Assembly: GCA_963828855.1 (NCBI GenBank)
Contig: CAWHGB010000008.1
Coordinates: 62,001 to 126,000, forward strand
DNA length: 64,000 nucleotides
Direction: 5' to 3'
From: CAVVEQ01 sp963828855
GTDB taxonomy: Bacteria; Chloroflexota; Anaerolineae; Anaerolineales; Anaerolineaceae
Position numbers and translations under genes: made by a program. The notes beneath the pieces are model-generated. The model was given only the letters and a program-made list of their open reading frames with translations. It did no database searches and had not been told where the DNA came from. Positions 27,734 to 37,211 of this stretch are shown one piece after another (within the stretch, counting starts at the first letter, position 1; every line of letters begins with the position of its first letter).

Positions 27734-30507
27734 TTATTTATCAGTGTTTTCTTTACCGGTCGAATACTTGATCGCTGCATGCGCAGCGGCCAGACGGGCC
27801 ACCGGAACGCGGAAGGGAGAGCAGCTCACGTAGTTGTTGCCAACACGGTGGCAGAAATCGATCGATTCCGGATCGCCGCCATGCTCACCGCAGATACCCA
27901 ACTTCGAGGTTGGGCCGGGTGGTGCGACCGTCTTTCACCGCCATGTCCATCAGTTTCCCGACTCCGCTCTGGTCCAGGGTCTGGAAGGGATTCTGTTCGA
28001 GAATACCCGTTTCCACATACTTGACCAGGAAGGAGCGCTCAGCGTCGTCGCGGCTGTAGCCGAAGGTCATCTGGGTCAGGTCATTGGTGCCGAAGGAGAA
28101 GAATTCAGCCGGACCCGGCGATCTCCGCTGCGGTTACTGCGGCGCGCGGGATCTCGATCATCGTCCCGAATTTATATTCAACCTTGACTTTCTTCTCTGC
28201 CATGACCGCCTTGGCGATCTCCACCAGGCGCGGCTGGATGTGATGGAGCTCGTTCACGTGCCCGGTGAGCGGGATCATCACTTCGGGTTTGGGTTCCTTG
28301 CCAGCCAGCTTGACATTGCAGGCAGCTTCAAAGATCGCGCGTACCTGCATTTCAACGATCTCGGGCATGACAACGCTCAAGCGGATACCGCGCAGGCCCA
28401 TCATCGGGTTGCTTTCGTGCATTCCGCGGACAGCTTCCAGCATCTCTTCCTTGGCTTCCAGACCTTTCTTCTCACCCTTCACCCGCATGGTGATCACTTC
28501 TTCGAGGAGCGATTCCTCGGAGGGTAGAAACTCATGCAGTGGCGGGTCGATCAGGCGGATGATCACCGGCAGGCCGGTCATCGCGCTGAAGAGACCTTCA
28601 AAATCAGAGCGCTGGAACGGTAGCAGGGCATTCAATGCCTTGGTTCGTTCAGCGCTGGTCTTGGCCAGGATCATCTTCTGCACGGTTGGCAGGCGGGATT
28701 GCTCAAAGAACATGTGCTCGGTACGGCATAGGCCAATGCCTTTGGCACCATAGGAACGCGCGCGTTCTGCATCCTTCGGATAATCCGCGTTCGCCCAAAC
28801 CTGCAAACCCGTGGTAGGCCAACCGGCCGGGAATTTGCGGATGCCTTTCTTGGCGCAGATCTCATCCGCCCAGTTGAGCAGGGTGAGCAGTTCCTTCTGT
28901 TCTTCGATCTTGGGCACGGTTAATTTCAACTGCCCCAGGAATACTTCACCGGAAGTTCCATCAACCGAAATCCATTCACCTTCCTTGACCTTGACCCCGT
29001 TGCATTCCATGACCTTCTTTTCAACATCGATCTTGATCGCAGAAGCACCAACTACGCAGGGAACACCGAATTGGCGGGCAACCACTGCCGCATGGCTGGT
29101 GGCGCCACCTTCGCTGGTGAGAATACCTTTGGCTGCCAGCATGCCATGCACATCATCCGGCTTGGTGAACGGGCGCACCATGATGACGTCCTGCTTTTCT
29201 TCCTTGTTCTTCTTTTCGGCAGTATCGGCATCGAAGTAAACGCGCCCGACAGCTGCACCCGGGGAAGCATTCACGCCGGAACCATAGATATTTGCCTTCC
29301 TTTTTGGAGGCTTTTTTGGTTTCCGGGTCAAACTGGGGATGAAGCAATGTATCCACCTGGTCGGGTGTCACCCGCAGGATGGCTTCCTGTTTGGTGATCA
29401 GCTTTTCGTTTGCCATTTCCACGGCCATTCGAACAGCGGCAAGTGCGGTGCGCTTGCCATTGCGGGTCTGCAGCATCCACAGCCGGCCGCGTTCCACGGT
29501 GAATTCCATATCCTGCATATCGTGGTAATGTTTTTCCAGGATCTTGGTGACCTTGATGAAGTCCTTATAAGCTTTGGGCAAAGTCTCACCCATGGTCTGG
29601 ACTTTATCTGTATTGCGGATGCCAGCCACCACATCCTCACCCTGGGCGTTCAGCAGGTAATCACCATAAAGGATATTCTCCCCGGTGGAGGGGTTGCGGG
29701 TAAAAGCCACACCGGTGCCGGAATCCCAGCCCATGTTGCCGAAGACCATGGTGACAATATTGACCGCGGTTCCCAGGTCATCGGGGATATTGGTCGCGCG
29801 GCGGTAATCGATGGCGCGTTTGCCGTTCCAGGAACCGAAGACTGCTTCGGTGGCCAGTTTCATTTGTTCGAGGGGATTCTGGGGGAATTCCTGTTTGGTT
29901 TCCTTCTTGACAACCTTTTTGAAGGCTTCCACGAGGGATTTCAATTGTTCGGCGGTCAGGTCAGTATCCTGCTTTGCACCGGCTTTCTTTTTGAAATCCT
30001 CCAAGAACGTCTTCAAATGCCTCGTCGCGGATACCCATCACGACCGAGCCGAACATCTGAACCAGCCGGCGGTAGGAATCATATACAAACCGCTCATTTT
30101 CGGTCAGCTTGACCATCCCCTTGGCAGTCTCATCGTTCAGACCGATGTTGAGAACGGTGTCCATCATCCCGGGCATGGAGAACTTCGCGCCTGAACGACA
30201 GGAGACCAGGAGGGGATTGGCTGGATCACCAAATTTCTTGCCGGAATGTTCCTCCACGCGCTTTAAGGCCTGCAAGCATCTGATCCCACATCGCCGCTGG
30301 GAATTTATTCCCCGCTGCCAGGTAGGCATTACACGCTTCAGTGGTGACGGTGAAGAAGGGCGGAACAGGAAGCCCGATGCGGGTCATATCCGCCAGATTG
30401 GCACCTTTGCCGCCCAGCAGTCCGCGAACCTTGTCCCAATCTCCACCCACATATTTTTCAGCAGCATTGACTTCATCAAAAAGAAAAACCCATTTTTTGC
30501 CAGCCAT
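27734..30507 (-). CDS. ppdK: Pyruvate, phosphate dikinase, frame-disrupted
   Basis: Interconverts pyruvate, ATP and Pi with PEP, AMP and PPi. The N-terminal ATP-grasp domain has LLGGKGANLADMTRIGLPVP and TEACNAYL; next are SGAKFSMPGMMDTVLNIGLN and GNMGWDSGTGVAFTRNPSTG. The phosphohistidine domain has LTSEGGATSHAAVVARQFG. The PEP-binding barrel has LCRTEHMFFE, MRGIRLSVVMPEI-like and MIEIPRAAVTA. The C-terminus has DLTQMTFGYSRDDAE and NYVSCSPFRVPVARLAAAHAA. Frame changes fall near 30265, 30005, 29300, 28110 and 27905. Restored length is about 924 residues, slightly above the usual 880. GGAGG precedes the start. Confidence 0.95.
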
Positions 30508-30530
30508 TATGATCCTCCAGGATGATTATT

Positions 30531-30552
30531 AAAAAAATCCCATGCGGGATTT
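30531..30552 (-). terminator. Terminator-like hairpin in the ppdK leader
   Basis: Minus strand: a 7-bp stem AAATCCC/GGGATTT (30546-30552 with 30535-30541, loop of 4) runs into a T-tract at 30531-30537, 24 nt before the ppdK ATG. It may stop incoming transcription or attenuate ppdK. Short and AT-rich, so only moderate support. Confidence 0.45.
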
Positions 30553-30720
30553 AAATTCACACATTAAAGCTTGCATTTTACCATAAACCGCGACTCATCA
30601 GCTTTGTGATCGCAGTTGTTTAGACCTTCAGTGATTAGCGTGGATTTCTGTAAAGCAACTGCAAGGTTCAAATCACTGTCTGTTGAAGGATAATAGGGTA
30701 GAGAAATCCTGGAGGCGTGA

Positions 30721-31110
30721 ATGAAGATTTTGGTGATCGATGATGACCGGGCAATGACGGATCTTCTGAAAGTCCTGCTGGAGCCAACCTCGGCAGAGAT
30801 CCTCACCGCCAATTCCGGCAAGGATGGTCTTGCACTTGTCTACCGGGAGTGTCCCGATCTGGTCATCCTGGATCTGATGATGCCCCAGATGAATGGGTGG
30901 GAGGTCTGCCGGGCGATCCGTGATTTTGGAGATATGCCGGTGCTGGTCCTTTCCGCGATGGATAACCCCGGCACAGTGGCAGCCGCGCTGGATGCTGGCG
31001 CGGATGATTACCTGATCAAACCCGCCCCAAATCATGTTCTTGTAGCCCATATTCGCAGCCTGATGAAACGTAAACGCCCCGATCTGCGGCTTGTGATGGC
31101 CATGACCTAA
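30721..31110 (+). CDS. Single-domain response regulator
   Basis: 129-residue receiver domain only: acidic pair IDDDRAM at about residue 7, phospho-acceptor Asp in LVILDLMMPQMNGWE (about residue 52), switch Ser in VLVLSAMDN, and conserved Lys in DYLIKPAPNH. No output domain follows, so it probably signals by protein contact (CheY/Spo0F style). CTGGAGGCG supplies the ribosome site just before the ATG. It is divergent from ppdK with no kinase beside it. Confidence 0.92.
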   Translation: MKILVIDDDRAMTDLLKVLLEPTSAEILTANSGKDGLALVYRECPDLVILDLMMPQMNGWEVCRAIRDFGDMPVLVLSAMDNPGTVAAALDAGADDYLIKPAPNHVLVAHIRSLMKRKRPDLRLVMAMT

Positions 31111-31122
31111 CCTGCAAGGGTC

Positions 31123-31149
31123 AACCCGGAGAAAATCTCCGGGTTTTTT
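31123..31149 (+). terminator. Intrinsic terminator after the response regulator
   Basis: Perfect 10-bp stem (31123-31132 with 31136-31145) with a 3-nt loop and a TTTT run, 12 nt after the stop codon. Confidence 0.88.
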
Positions 31150-31181
31150 GTTAGAATAAAGAAAAAATCGCGAGGTTCACC

Positions 31182-31479
31182 ATGCAAACTTGTTCCCGCT
31201 GCAACACATCCGCCACCGATCATGCATTCAAATGCCCCGCTTGTGGAGCTTCTTTACCGGAGAATTCAACCGTGCAAGTATCCTTGCAGCGCATGCAGAA
31301 GAATCCCGCGCATCTCGATGGTCCAGGTTTCCGTCGCCGGGGATGCCTGTCCAAGTTGCCAGCGCCTGCAGGGGACTTATTCCAAAGAGCAACCCCCTCA
31401 ACTCCCCCACTCTGGCTGTTCACACGGTTCGGGCTGCCGTTGTTTTTACGAACCTATTCTCACCGAAATCTACCCTTGA
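31182..31479 (+). CDS. Small zinc-ribbon protein, frame-disrupted
   Basis: About 99 residues. The N-terminal ribbon reads MQTCSRCNTSATDHAFKCPACG with two CxxC pairs, then VQVSLQRMQKNP. After a frame change near 31305 it continues SVAGDACPSCQRLQGTYSKE and ends CSHGSGCRCFYEPILTEIYP. The second CxxC and the Cys/His end suggest a second metal site. From memory, a protein with this ending recurs in Chloroflexota without a known function. The start follows GCGAGG. Confidence 0.7.
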
Positions 31480-31498
31480 TTCAATTTTGCAACTGTAA

Positions 31499-32289
31499 TT
31501 AATTCGTTTCCCCCATCCTCGCGATTGATGTGATCACCAGGCTGCGAATGGCCAGCCCGGTGGCTTCGGGATTCTCCATCATCGGCATGTGTCCACAATT
31601 CGGGCAACTCGACCCACCAGGCGGTAGAGCACGCTGTCACCACTTCTATGGCTTTTTCGCGGGGGATGATCGCATCTTCTTTTCCGCTGATCACCAACAC
31701 CGGAATGGAGATACTTCCAAGCCAGGGACGGGCATCTTCCCGTTGGGCGATTCCCTTCAGGGTACCAATCAAGCCTTCCCTGGCAGTGCCAGAAAGTATC
31801 TTCTCCAAATCAGTAATAAGGGCTTGATTCCGGGTGAGCCGGTTGAGCAACCCCCCCGTCACCACCGCAATCCCCGATTTTTGGACATCCTCAATGGTCT
31901 GCATTCGCGTCCTGGTAGCGTTCCGGTGAATCTGCTTCTGCCTGGCTGGCTACCAGGGCAAGCGCGATGACCCGCTCGGGATAATTCCTGATCAAGGAGA
32001 GAGCAACATACCCCCCCATCGAATGTCCGGCTATCACCGCCCGATCAATACCCAATTTATCCATTAAAGTAATCACATCCCCTGCCATTGTTTCCATCCG
32101 GTATTCCCCTTGCGGGATGGGAGAATCCCCATGACCTCTCAGGTCGGGTATGATCACATCAGCAACATCTTGAAGGTATGGGATTACCCCCTTCCAGATC
32201 GTACGGTTCAGGGGGTAACCATGCATCAGGATTAGCGGTACACCTTGACCGAACCTATCAAAAGCAAGAGAAACGGATCCTTCGACCAT
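31499..32289 (-). CDS. Alpha/beta-fold hydrolase, frame-disrupted
   Basis: Esterase-like enzyme of about 263 residues. The oxyanion loop is ILMHGYPLNRTIW, the Asp-rich strand IPDLRGHGDSP, the nucleophile elbow AGHSMGGYVAL with catalytic Ser, the acid region VLVISGKEDAIIP, and the catalytic His in the restored NCGHMPMMENPEATGLAI. Frame changes lie near 31905 and 31600. The ATG at 32289 follows AAGGAGA. It starts 16 nt after the cca stop on the same strand. Substrate unknown. Confidence 0.82.
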
Positions 32290-32305
32290 TTCTGGATTCT
32301 CCTTT

Positions 32306-33798
32306 TCAAAAAGACTTATGCCGTTGAATGAATTCCACAGCATCCTCACGTGAATGGACTTTCCCTTCAACCTGCGCTTCGGTGATCGCCACCAACGCTT
32401 TACCCACCGCAGGACCCGGTGGGATGGATAGTACCTTCATAAGATCATTGCCATCAATCAATCTTGGGGGGTTAACACGTTCCTCCCGATGGTTGTACCA
32501 GGCATCCAGTAATTGACGATTCACTTCCAGCAAGCCAAGCCAATCAGCCTGATCCGGCGGACCAGCGCGTTTGGCCAGCATATCTGCCAGGGAGAACAGG
32601 CAGATATCGACCCCTTCCTCACCGTGATCCCTAAAAAATCGGTAAATCGCTTTCGGTGTGGCTTTTTGAGGGGTCTTACGCAGCAGATTCGGGCGCATAT
32701 GACCCTTTACGATCTTTTCAATGATCTCGGATTCACGATTGCTGCAATTAAGTGCCCTGGTTCGCTTCAGTGGCGATCCTGGCGCTCTTGGTTTCATGAC
32801 CGTAGCTGTGAATTTCCCCATCTGGTCCCCTATGTGAGGTTACAGCTTTTCCTGCATCGTGAAAGAGGACTGCAAAAAACAGGATACCCCGCCGGGTTCT
32901 TTCGTCCGCGATCCGCTCCTGCAGGTGATCGCTGATCATTCGACCGGTATGGGCGGATCACACCCATGACCTGGGCGGAGGTCAGATTCTGAATGATTTC
33001 ATCCTCCGATCGACCTTTGAGAAGGTCGAATACATCCTCCAACCGAAAAAGGCTTGCCAGGCTATGTTCATATACATCCAAGGAGTGCGCGCTGTGTTTG
33101 CTCTACCCCTTTCAGGCGGGCGATTTCTGGAAGGAGCTCCGTTAGAAGCCCGAGAGTATCCAAGAGTCGCACCGCTGTGCATACTTGCCTGCCCCCCAGG
33201 AGTCGGAAGAGCTCATCCCGGATTCGTTCAACGGAGATCGAATCCAGCCTGCTTCCAGCCTTCCGAACCTCCCCCGCAGTCTTCGTTCAATGGCTAATTC
33301 AAGCTGCACCGCGATTCGAACCGCACGAATAGCTCTCACCGGGTCATCCAGGATGGAACTTCTCCCGGCAGCGTTTCAGGACCCGGTTCTTCAAGTCCAT
33401 CACTCCTTCCAGTGGATCGATCATGCGATCTGGATCAGCCGGGATTGACAGCCATGGCGTTGATGGTGAAATCACGGTTCTGCAGGTCAGCTTCCAGGGT
33501 TCCACCCTGGAAGGGGAAAAATCCAGGGTGAGCAACCTTCGCGCATCCGGGTACCAGAGCACCCGCATCATCTGGCGATCTTCATCCAGAGGGTAAAAAT
33601 CCCCGCCAAGGTAGATCCGCAACCCGGCGGGCAATGTGCCTTGATCTTTCCCCCAAGTACAAAATCGTAATCCCTGCACTTTTGTCCCAGGATAATATCT
33701 CTAACCGCGCCACCGACGAGGAACACATCCCCGCTCTCTCCCCCTTTGCGAAGTGCTTCCCGGATTGGAAGGGGCAGCCAGGTGAAACTTTGATCCAT
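32306..33798 (-). CDS. cca: CCA-adding/poly(A) polymerase family nucleotidyltransferase with HD domain, frame-disrupted
   Basis: Adds or repairs the 3' CCA of tRNAs, or acts as poly(A) polymerase. N-terminal catalytic block VFLVGGAVRDIILG and the metal pair in CRDYDFVLGG; then MIDPLEGVMDLKNRVLK and RAIRAVRIAVQLELAIE (head/neck motifs), an HD-type phosphohydrolase block FFAVLFHDAGKAVTSH with YGHETKSA, and a helical tail. Roughly six or seven frame changes occur between 33680 and 32750. The ATG at 33798 was preferred; a GTG at 33810 is the alternative. Restored length is about 498 residues, typical of HD-carrying members. CCA versus poly(A) specificity cannot be told here. Confidence 0.85.
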
Positions 33799-33815
33799 CT
33801 TTATATCCACTGGTT

Positions 33816-34373
33816 TTATTGAGAGTCGTACTTCTTCAGATCCACAACCCCGATGAAGGGCAGATTGCGGTAATACTCATCGATATCCAACCCGTAACCG
33901 AACACGAATTTATTCGGAATGGAAAAACCAACGTATCGCAGGGGAACTTCCACTTCCCGCCGCTCGGATTTATCCAGCAGGGTGCAGACGTTCAGGCTTT
34001 TTGGTTCACGGGTGGTCAGCAGCTCCACCACTGAGGCAAGTGTGCGGCCGCTATCCACAATATCTTCGATCACCAGCACGTTCCGATCGTGAATATCGCT
34101 GATCAGGTCCAGGGTGATGCGTACATGCCCGGTGGATTCCCGGTTTCCCGCTCCATAGGAGGAAACCGCCATGAACTCCACCGAAAGAGGGACTTCGATA
34201 TGGCGCATCAGGTCTGTCAGAAAGAGCACCCCTCCCCGCAAGATGCAGATGAGCAGTAGGTCATTCTCTTCGCGGTAATCCCTGCTGATCTCCCCACCCA
34301 GCTCGCGGATGCGGTTTTTCAGTTGATCCTCTGTGACGAGCACCTCCCCCAGGAATTCGTGGTAATCGCGCAT
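33816..34373 (-). CDS. hpt: Hypoxanthine phosphoribosyltransferase
   Basis: Purine salvage enzyme making IMP/GMP from base and PRPP. 185 residues from ATG 34373, chosen because AAGGTGA lies just upstream and straddles the tdk stop; the frame is open 33 nt further. Motifs: LLLICILRGGVLFLTDL, VSSYG, the PRPP loop VLVIEDIVDSGRTLASV, and base-binding VGFSIPNKFVFGYGLDIDEY. It lies between tdk and cca on the minus strand, a nucleotide-salvage pair with tdk. Confidence 0.94.
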   Translation of the reverse strand: MRDYHEFLGEVLVTEDQLKNRIRELGGEISRDYREENDLLLICILRGGVLFLTDLMRHIEVPLSVEFMAVSSYGAGNRESTGHVRITLDLISDIHDRNVLVIEDIVDSGRTLASVVELLTTREPKSLNVCTLLDKSERREVEVPLRYVGFSIPNKFVFGYGLDIDEYYRNLPFIGVVDLKKYDSQ

Positions 34374-34375
34374 TG

Positions 34376-34945
34376 TCACCTTGGCACCTCGTGATGTTTC
34401 CTGCATCGGGCTTCATACATCTCAGCAGCTCCAACAATTATGACCGGATCATTGAACCTGGCCGGTCTGCCATCCACCAGGCGCTGGGTGCGGCTGGCGG
34501 GTTCCCCGCAGATCATGCAAATGGCCTGGAGTTTATCCACTTTCTCTGCGCGTGCCATTAATTCCGGCATGCTGCCAAAAGGTTCACCGCGGAAATCCAG
34601 GTCCAGCCCGGCGATGATCACGCGGATACCGCGTTCCGCCAGTTGGCCTACCACCTCCACGATACCAGCATCCAGAAAATTTCCTTCGTCAAGGCCGACC
34701 ACGGTGGTATCCGGGTGGATGTTGATCAGAATTTCCCGGGAATCTTTGATCGGCAACGCGTCGAAGTCCATGCCATCATGGGAGGTGACCTTTTCAGTAT
34801 GGTAGCGGTCATCGATGGCCGGTTTGAAGACCTGGACTTTTTGGCGGGCGATCGCCGCTCTTTTCAGCCTTCTGATCAGCTCTTCGGTCTTTCCACTGAA
34901 CATGGAACCGCAGACAACTTCCACCGAGCCCTCATGGTGAACCAT
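34376..34945 (-). CDS. tdk: Thymidine kinase (type II)
   Basis: Phosphorylates thymidine. P-loop VVCGSMFSGKTEELIRRL, Walker-B region VVGLDEGNFLDAG (family usually DEAQF; the Glu is kept, Ala-Gln is Gly-Asn), lasso loop DLDFRGEPFG, and the zinc site CMICG with a second CxxH-like pair CRKHHEV. About 189 residues. The ATG at 34945 is 6 nt after AGGAGG; an ATG at 34951 abuts that site. It is followed by hpt with 2 nt between them. Confidence 0.94.
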   Translation of the reverse strand: MVHHEGSVEVVCGSMFSGKTEELIRRLKRAAIARQKVQVFKPAIDDRYHTEKVTSHDGMDFDALPIKDSREILINIHPDTTVVGLDEGNFLDAGIVEVVGQLAERGIRVIIAGLDLDFRGEPFGSMPELMARAEKVDKLQAICMICGEPASRTQRLVDGRPARFNDPVIIVGAAEMYEARCRKHHEVPR

Positions 34946-35009
34946 ACCCATCCTCCTGACACAGATGTTTCAGGTATTTTACCTTATCTATGCAAACCGA
35001 CTCATCAGC

Positions 35010-35015
35010 TATAAT
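35010..35015 (+). promoter_or_regulatory. -10 box upstream of the HAD phosphatase gene
   Basis: TATAAT 31 nt before the ATG at 35047; the -35 hexamer is not clear. Confidence 0.4.
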
Positions 35016-35046
35016 CGCGGGGATAAATGAGTTAATTAGGACCACA

Positions 35047-35878
35047 ATGCAACCATCTTCCTTCACCATTAATTCCAGCCGGAGCGAATTCCTCGAAACC
35101 ATCGAAGTGTTCCTTCTTGATCTGGATGGGACGCTGTATCTCGGAGACCATCTGATCCCCGGAGCGTGTGAATTTATTGCCTTCCTGCAAGAACGTGAAC
35201 ACAGATTCCTGATCCTCACCAACAATTCCTCCAAAGACCCGGCTGCTTACCAGGTGAAATTACAAACCATGGGTATCCAGGTCACTATCGATCAGATTTT
35301 CACCTCCGGTGATTCGACAATCTATTCCATAAATAATAAATATCCGGGCGCGCGTGTTTTTATCGCCGGCACAGACCACCTGAAAACAGTTATTTCACCA
35401 ATCCGGGTATGCGGTGGTGGATAGCGATCCGGAAGTTGTCATTTTGGGATTCGACACTGGCATCACGTATGATACTTTACGACAAACCTGTGACCTCGTT
35501 CGTTCCGGGCTCCCATATTTCGCCACGCACCCCGACCTAAATTGCCCGGTGGAATCCGGTTACATCCCCGATACGGGAGCATTTATCGCATTCATCGCAG
35601 CCGCCACTGGACGGCAGCCGGATGAGATCTGCGGGAAGCCCTTTCCTGCGATGGTAGCTGCGATCGGCGAGCGAATGAATTGCCCCGCAGATAAAATGGT
35701 CATGGTTGGTGACAGGATGAACACCGATATCGCCTTGGGCACCTCCGGGATACGGACAATCCTGGTTTTGAGTGGGGAAACAAGTAATGATGACCTGCGA
35801 AGATCGGATTTCAAGCCGGATTTGATCCTCCCTAGCGTGGCTGAATTGCACATGATCCTCGCAGGGTTACAGAAATAA
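35047..35878 (+). CDS. HAD-IIA family phosphatase (NagD-like), frame-disrupted
   Basis: Haloacid-dehalogenase-type hydrolase of about 277 residues. Motif I with nucleophile Asp: VFLLDLDGTLYLGD; motif II: FLILTNNSSKD; a type-II cap containing CPVESGYIPDTGAF; motif III Lys in GKPFPAMV; motif IV: VMVGDRMNTDIALG. The frame changes near 35405. The ATG at 35047 has TTAGGA upstream. Likely dephosphorylates a sugar or nucleotide phosphate; substrate not predictable. It ends at an intrinsic terminator. Confidence 0.88.
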
Positions 35879-35880
35879 AA

Positions 35881-35904
35881 AGAACCAGGCTCATGCCTGG
35901 TTCT
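35881..35904 (+). terminator. Intrinsic terminator after the HAD phosphatase
   Basis: Perfect 10-bp stem (35881-35890 with 35895-35904, loop TCAT) then CATTTTTTT. The converging rpmE gene ends 18 nt further, so the structure may serve it too. Confidence 0.88.
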
Positions 35905-35921
35905 CATTTTTTTGGATCGTA

Positions 35922-36401
35922 TTACTCGACGGTTGTTTCTGCGACCAGCTCGGGTAAATCATATCCCAATGAACGCATCTTTTTCTTGATATCGATCAGG
36001 GACTTGCGTCCAAAACCCTCAATTCCAAGAAGAGCTGCATCGCCTTCGGCCAGTTTATCGATCACCTGTCCGACTGTGGTGATCCCGGCTTTGGCCAGAG
36101 CTTCGGTCGGGCGACTACCAAGTTCCAGCTCAGCCACGGGGCGTGAGGGCGAGGTCTTGGCATCTTCTTTGGCCTTCTGCTGTTCCACGAAGGATTGGCG
36201 GGCTTGCAGCTTCTTGTAGAAGCGGTCAACCTGGCCTTCGATGTCGATCAGGCGTTGTTGCTGCCCGGTGAAGAACGGGTGGCATTTTGAGCAAACCTCG
36301 GTGCGGATCTCCTTGCGGGTGGACCCAGTCGTCCAGGTATTTCCGCAGGCACAGGTCACTTTCGCATCCGGATAGTAGGTGGGATGAATGCCTTGTTTCA
36401 T
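35922..36401 (-). CDS. rpmE: Ribosomal protein bL31 with a C-terminal RNA polymerase alpha-CTD-like domain
   Basis: Residues 1-70 are a normal zinc-type bL31: MKQGIHPTYYPDAKVTCACG, then EVCSKCHPFFTGQQ with the C-x-C and C-x2-C ligands. A charged linker (about 70-95) leads to a helix-hairpin-helix domain very like the RNA polymerase alpha C-terminal domain: ELELGSRPTEALAKAGITTVG, then LLGIEGFGRKSLIDIKKKM and LGYDLPE. Matching by eye, positions of the DNA-contacting Arg (SR), Gly, Lys and Ser (GRKS) are kept, while the Asn after the Arg is Glu. Start 36401 has AGGTAAG upstream. 159 residues against about 70 for ordinary bL31. Last gene of rplU-rpmA-rpmE. Confidence 0.9.
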   Translation of the reverse strand: MKQGIHPTYYPDAKVTCACGNTWTTGSTRKEIRTEVCSKCHPFFTGQQQRLIDIEGQVDRFYKKLQARQSFVEQQKAKEDAKTSPSRPVAELELGSRPTEALAKAGITTVGQVIDKLAEGDAALLGIEGFGRKSLIDIKKKMRSLGYDLPELVAETTVE

Positions 36402-36475
36402 GTACTTACCTGTTTTCCTTTCAATGACTTGCTTCCGAACCGGTCCATTGACCTGCCGGTGCAAATCCTATACTC

Positions 36476-36739
36476 CTAGTTTTTGGAACCAGGCTGAATG
36501 CTGACCATCTTCTGACCGTTGGGCAGGGTCTCGAAAACCACAAAGCCATCGCTGGTGGCAAAGAGGGTGTAATCTTTCCCTGTGCCGACGTTGGTCCCCG
36601 GTTTGATGCGGGTGCCGTGCTGGCGGACAAGAATGTTCCCCGAGAGAACAAATTGACCAGCGAAGCGCTTCACACCCAGACGCTGGGCATTGCTATCACG
36701 ACCGTTGCGGACTGAGCCGCCACCTTTTTTATGGGCCAT
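36476..36739 (-). CDS. rpmA: 50S ribosomal protein bL27
   Basis: 87 residues, intact. It has MAHKKGGGSVRNGRDSNAQR, then GVKRFAGQFVLSGNILVRQ and RIKPGTNVGTGKDYTLFA, the family pattern; the lysine/glycine-rich N-terminus reaches the peptidyl-transferase centre. It starts 3 nt after the bL21 stop. No N-terminal propeptide of the Firmicutes type is present. Confidence 0.97.
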   Translation of the reverse strand: MAHKKGGGSVRNGRDSNAQRLGVKRFAGQFVLSGNILVRQHGTRIKPGTNVGTGKDYTLFATSDGFVVFETLPNGQKMVSIQPGSKN

Positions 36740-36742
36740 TTT

Positions 36743-37060
36743 TTACTCCATCTCGATCGTATCGATTTTCAACTGGGTATAGATCTGGCGGTGACCGGTC
36801 TTGACGCGGATGCGCTTCTTCGGGCTGTATTTGAAGATCGTCAGCTTGGGGCCTTTATCATGGCTGGCAATGGTGGCTTTGACGACCGCACCCTTCACCA
36901 GTGGCGTTCCTACCTTAACCTTCTCGCCATTCACCGTCATCAACACCGATTTCAGTTCGATCGCTTGCCCGATCTCGATGGGCATGTAATCGACTTCGAT
37001 CGTGTTCCCTTCCACGGCTTTATATTGCTTTCCGCCGCTTTCAACTATTGCGTATTGCAT
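36743..37060 (-). CDS. rplU: 50S ribosomal protein bL21
   Basis: 105 residues: MQYAIVESGGKQYKAVEGN, then VLMTVNGEKVKVGTPLVKGA and FKYSPKKRIRVKTGHRQIYT. Intact and of usual length. Heads rplU-rpmA-rpmE. Its leader of about 115 nt after a consensus promoter is long and GC-rich, which leaves room for autogenous control. Confidence 0.97.
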   Translation of the reverse strand: MQYAIVESGGKQYKAVEGNTIEVDYMPIEIGQAIELKSVLMTVNGEKVKVGTPLVKGAVVKATIASHDKGPKLTIFKYSPKKRIRVKTGHRQIYTQLKIDTIEME

Positions 37061-37182
37061 GGTTCACTCCAATCTTCACTTCGCCGCAGTCCACGCGCCG
37101 CAATTCACGCCCGGCTGCGGGGAAGTTGGGGTTACATAATGATGCCCCAGCCTTGGAACTCTGCTGGAGCAAAGCGAACGCA

Positions 37183-37211
37183 ATTATACGGGAATGACCC
37201 GCTTATGTCAA
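37183..37211 (-). promoter_or_regulatory. Consensus promoter of rplU-rpmA-rpmE
   Basis: Minus strand: -35 TTGACA (37206-37211) and -10 TATAAT (37183-37188), both perfect, with a 17-nt spacer. The -35 overlaps the last codons of the upstream TPR/zinc gene. Confidence 0.85.

Noticed and set aside
30650..30690. tRNA-like GGTTCAAATC sequence
   Set aside because: No complementary T-stem, acceptor stem or anticodon arm can be drawn around it. Similar GATTCGAAC hits at 33.3 kb and 51.9 kb lie inside coding genes.
30588..35010. Shared 13-mer CGACTCATCAGCT upstream of ppdK and of the HAD gene
   Set aside because: Matches of this length are expected by chance many times in 64 kb, and the flanks do not agree.
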